Below, in pieces: positions 6,061 through 7,524 of a DNA stretch of 7,524 bases (its first letter is position 1; every line of letters begins with the position of its first letter). The DNA comes from JBNKEI01 sp050288705. Lineage in GTDB: Bacteria; Myxococcota; Myxococcia; Myxococcales; UBA5297. The stretch spans positions 1 through 7,524 of the forward strand of contig JBNKEI010000120.1 of the NCBI GenBank assembly GCA_050288705.1, written 5' to 3'. Made by a program: the position numbers and the translations under genes. The notes beneath the pieces are model-generated. The model was not told the origin of the DNA, ran no database searches, and saw only the letters and a list, made by a program, of their open reading frames with translations.

Positions 6061-7491
6061 ATGCTCTTTGCGCTTGTAGGATTGCCGTTGCTTTGGGCAT
6101 TAATTGCCTTGGTTGTTCCTTCTCAACGCTGGAGGCCGTGGTTGCTTCCATTGGGAAGTGCAATGCATTTGGGTTTAACTGCTTTGATATTGTGCAATGC
6201 GTCGGCAATTGATTCCGGAAAATGGCTAGTAATTGATCCATTAGGAAAATTGGTGCTTGGTTTCTTAAGTCTTTTGTTTTTTCTGAGCTCAACCTACGCA
6301 CCAGGATATCTTAATTTGCGCAGTTCTCGTCCAAATCGCTGGTTTTGTTCTTGTTTATTTATTTTTTTAGCAATGATGAGCTTAGCTGTAATGTCTCAAC
6401 ATGTTGGGTTAATGTGGGTAGCCATAGAAGCCTGTACTCTTAGTTCCGCGCCTTTAATATATTTCAACCAAAATGTGCGATCGCTGGAAGCTACTTGGAA
6501 GTATTTACTTATTGGATCAGTGGGCATAGCCCTAGCCTTATGGGGTTCGTTTTTTCTGGCCTATTCGGCATTACACGGAGGCATGACCACCTCGCTTTTT
6601 TTTAATGACTTGGTGCAAGCTGGTCCCCATCTTTCTCTGCCCTGGCTTCGCTCTGCGTTTGTAGTGCTCATAATTGGTTATGGAACAAAAATGGGATTAG
6701 CTCCTGTACATGCTTGGAAACCGGATGTTTACGGAGAAGCCCCAGGTTTAGTAGGTGCATTGCTGTCGGGTGGTTTGACTAGTTGTGCATTTTTGGCAAT
6801 TTTGCGCTTCTATCGAATTTGCAATGCGGCAGGAGAAGGGGTTTTTGCAAGGCAAATAATGATTGTTATTGGGTTGTTATCCATGGCGGTAGCGGGTGTT
6901 TTTTTGGCTCGGCAGCGCGATTACAAACGAATGTTAGCTTATTCCAGCGTGGAGCACATGGGGATTTTGGTTTTGGGAATGGGTATTGGGGGGCTAGGAG
7001 TCTACGGCTCCTTATTGCATATAATTAATAATGGATTTGCTAAGGGAGTTTTATTTCTTGCAGCAGCTAATACGCATCGTGCTTATGGAAGTAAACTAGT
7101 AAGCGAGGTTAGGGGAGTTATCAGGCGCTTGCCAATTACTGGAAGTCTTTTTTTGGCTGGTTTTTTTGCAATTTCCGGTTCTCCTCCTTTTGGCCCATTT
7201 TTTAGTGAGTTTACTATAGTGCGCGCAGCTTTTTCCAGTGGGCAATTTATTGTGGGAGGCCTTTTTTTGCTCATTCTTTTTGTGGTGTTTATGGGAATTA
7301 GCTCCACTGTGTTGGCAATTCTTCCGGGAGAACCTTCCCTTGAGGGCGCTTCTAAATTTAAAGACGGTTTCTTCACGGTGGCGCCCCTGATAGCAATGGT
7401 TTTGCTGGTGCTAATATTGGGAATTTATTTGCCGGCCCCCCTTAATGATTCACTTCATCAGGCCGCGCGCTTTTTGGAGGGTAAATCATGA
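6061..7491 (+). CDS. hyfF: HyfF-like / NuoN-M-family antiporter-type membrane subunit
   Basis: The protein has 476 residues, usual for HyfF, and about 14 membrane helices are expected. Proton-channel positions are Glu123 in MWVAIEACTLSSAPLIYF (TM5 type), Lys210 in GYGTKMGLAPVHAWKPDVYG (TM7 type), His299 in YSSVEHMGILVLG, His320 and Lys328 in LLHIINNGFAKGVLF, and Glu383 in GPFFSEFTIVRAAF (TM12 type). The TM8-type segment GALLSGGLTSCAFLAILRF has no lysine, unlike the HyfB-like partner (Lys256). The WKPDVYGEAPG loop is characteristic of HyfF, whereas NuoM and NuoN carry W.PDAH.QAP. The ATG at 6061 has a good SD and gives a normal first helix. The stop overlaps the next ATG by 4 nt (ATGA), so expression with the downstream catalytic subunit is coupled. 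By family this is the second ion-translocating subunit of the complex. Confidence 0.93.
   Translation: MLFALVGLPLLWALIALVVPSQRWRPWLLPLGSAMHLGLTALILCNASAIDSGKWLVIDPLGKLVLGFLSLLFFLSSTYAPGYLNLRSSRPNRWFCSCLFIFLAMMSLAVMSQHVGLMWVAIEACTLSSAPLIYFNQNVRSLEATWKYLLIGSVGIALALWGSFFLAYSALHGGMTTSLFFNDLVQAGPHLSLPWLRSAFVVLIIGYGTKMGLAPVHAWKPDVYGEAPGLVGALLSGGLTSCAFLAILRFYRICNAAGEGVFARQIMIVIGLLSMAVAGVFLARQRDYKRMLAYSSVEHMGILVLGMGIGGLGVYGSLLHIINNGFAKGVLFLAAANTHRAYGSKLVSEVRGVIRRLPITGSLFLAGFFAISGSPPFGPFFSEFTIVRAAFSSGQFIVGGLFLLILFVVFMGISSTVLAILPGEPSLEGASKFKDGFFTVAPLIAMVLLVLILGIYLPAPLNDSLHQAARFLEGKS
7476..7481 (+). promoter_or_regulatory. Strong ribosome binding site for the next gene
   Basis: GGAGGG lies 6 nt before the ATG at 7488, inside the end of the HyfF-like gene. 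It is the best Shine-Dalgarno match in the operon, so the following gene is likely translated well in its own right. Confidence 0.65.
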
Positions 7492-7524
7492 AAATGATTT
7501 CCGCCAAAACCTGGCTAACTGTAC
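7488..7524 (+). CDS. Start of next operon gene, probably HyfG-like (NuoC/D-like) large subunit; truncated by window
   Basis: Twelve complete codons (MKMISAKTWLTV) are visible before the edge. The ATG overlaps the upstream TGA as ATGA and has GGAGGG 6 nt upstream, so it is clearly a real start. The sequence itself is too short to identify. The proposed identity rests only on gene order: in hyf-type and Ehr-type operons the HyfF-like gene is commonly followed by the HyfG-like catalytic/large subunit. Confidence 0.55.
   Translation, partial: MKMISAKTWLTV

Overview
The window holds two divergent transcription units separated by a 375-bp non-coding gap. The minus-strand unit is one large lipoprotein gene that runs off the left edge. 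The plus-strand unit is a tightly packed operon that runs off the right edge. The cysteine-module / fibronectin-III / delta-60-repeat lipoprotein, together with a complex-I-like hydrogenase-type operon led by an HTH-EIIA protein, suggests a Gram-negative, anaerobic or facultative bacterium of the Deltaproteobacteria in the broad sense (Myxococcota, Bdellovibrionota, Desulfobacterota or a related candidate lineage). This placement is inferred from gene content only; there is no rRNA or other phylogenetic marker here.

Layout. Positions 1-1359 (minus): the N-terminal 453 residues of a secreted lipoprotein with a lipobox, two four-cysteine modules, two FN3-like domains and a run of 48-residue beta-propeller-type repeats. 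Positions 1360-1734: the divergent intergenic region, with a 10-bp inverted repeat flanked by T-runs in both directions, a candidate promoter for each direction, and a TGGCGA-N12-TCGCCA dyad over the plus-strand -10. Positions 1735-2472 (plus): a DNA-binding HTH fused to a PTS EIIA (PtsN-like) domain with the phosphorylatable histidine intact. Positions 2476-7491 (plus): four membrane subunits of a complex-I / group 4 [NiFe]-hydrogenase type machine, in the order HyfB-, HyfC-, HyfE- and HyfF-like. Position 7488 onward: the first 12 codons of the next gene, which by position should be the HyfG-like (NuoC/D-like) large subunit.

How they work together. The four membrane proteins form the ion-translocating arm. 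HyfB- and HyfF-like are Mrp-antiporter-type channels, HyfC-like is the NuoH-type subunit that couples to the peripheral redox arm, and HyfE-like is a NuoK-type linker. Gaps of 3-6 nt or overlaps of 1-4 nt indicate one co-transcribed, translationally coupled operon. The HTH-EIIA protein, encoded first, is the obvious candidate for coupling the operon to phosphotransfer status. The window cannot show whether the complex is a true hydrogenase (four Ni-ligand cysteines) or an Ehr-type complex lacking the NiFe site, because the catalytic subunit lies beyond the right edge. No HyfD-like third antiporter subunit and no HyfA-like ferredoxin subunit is present between these genes.
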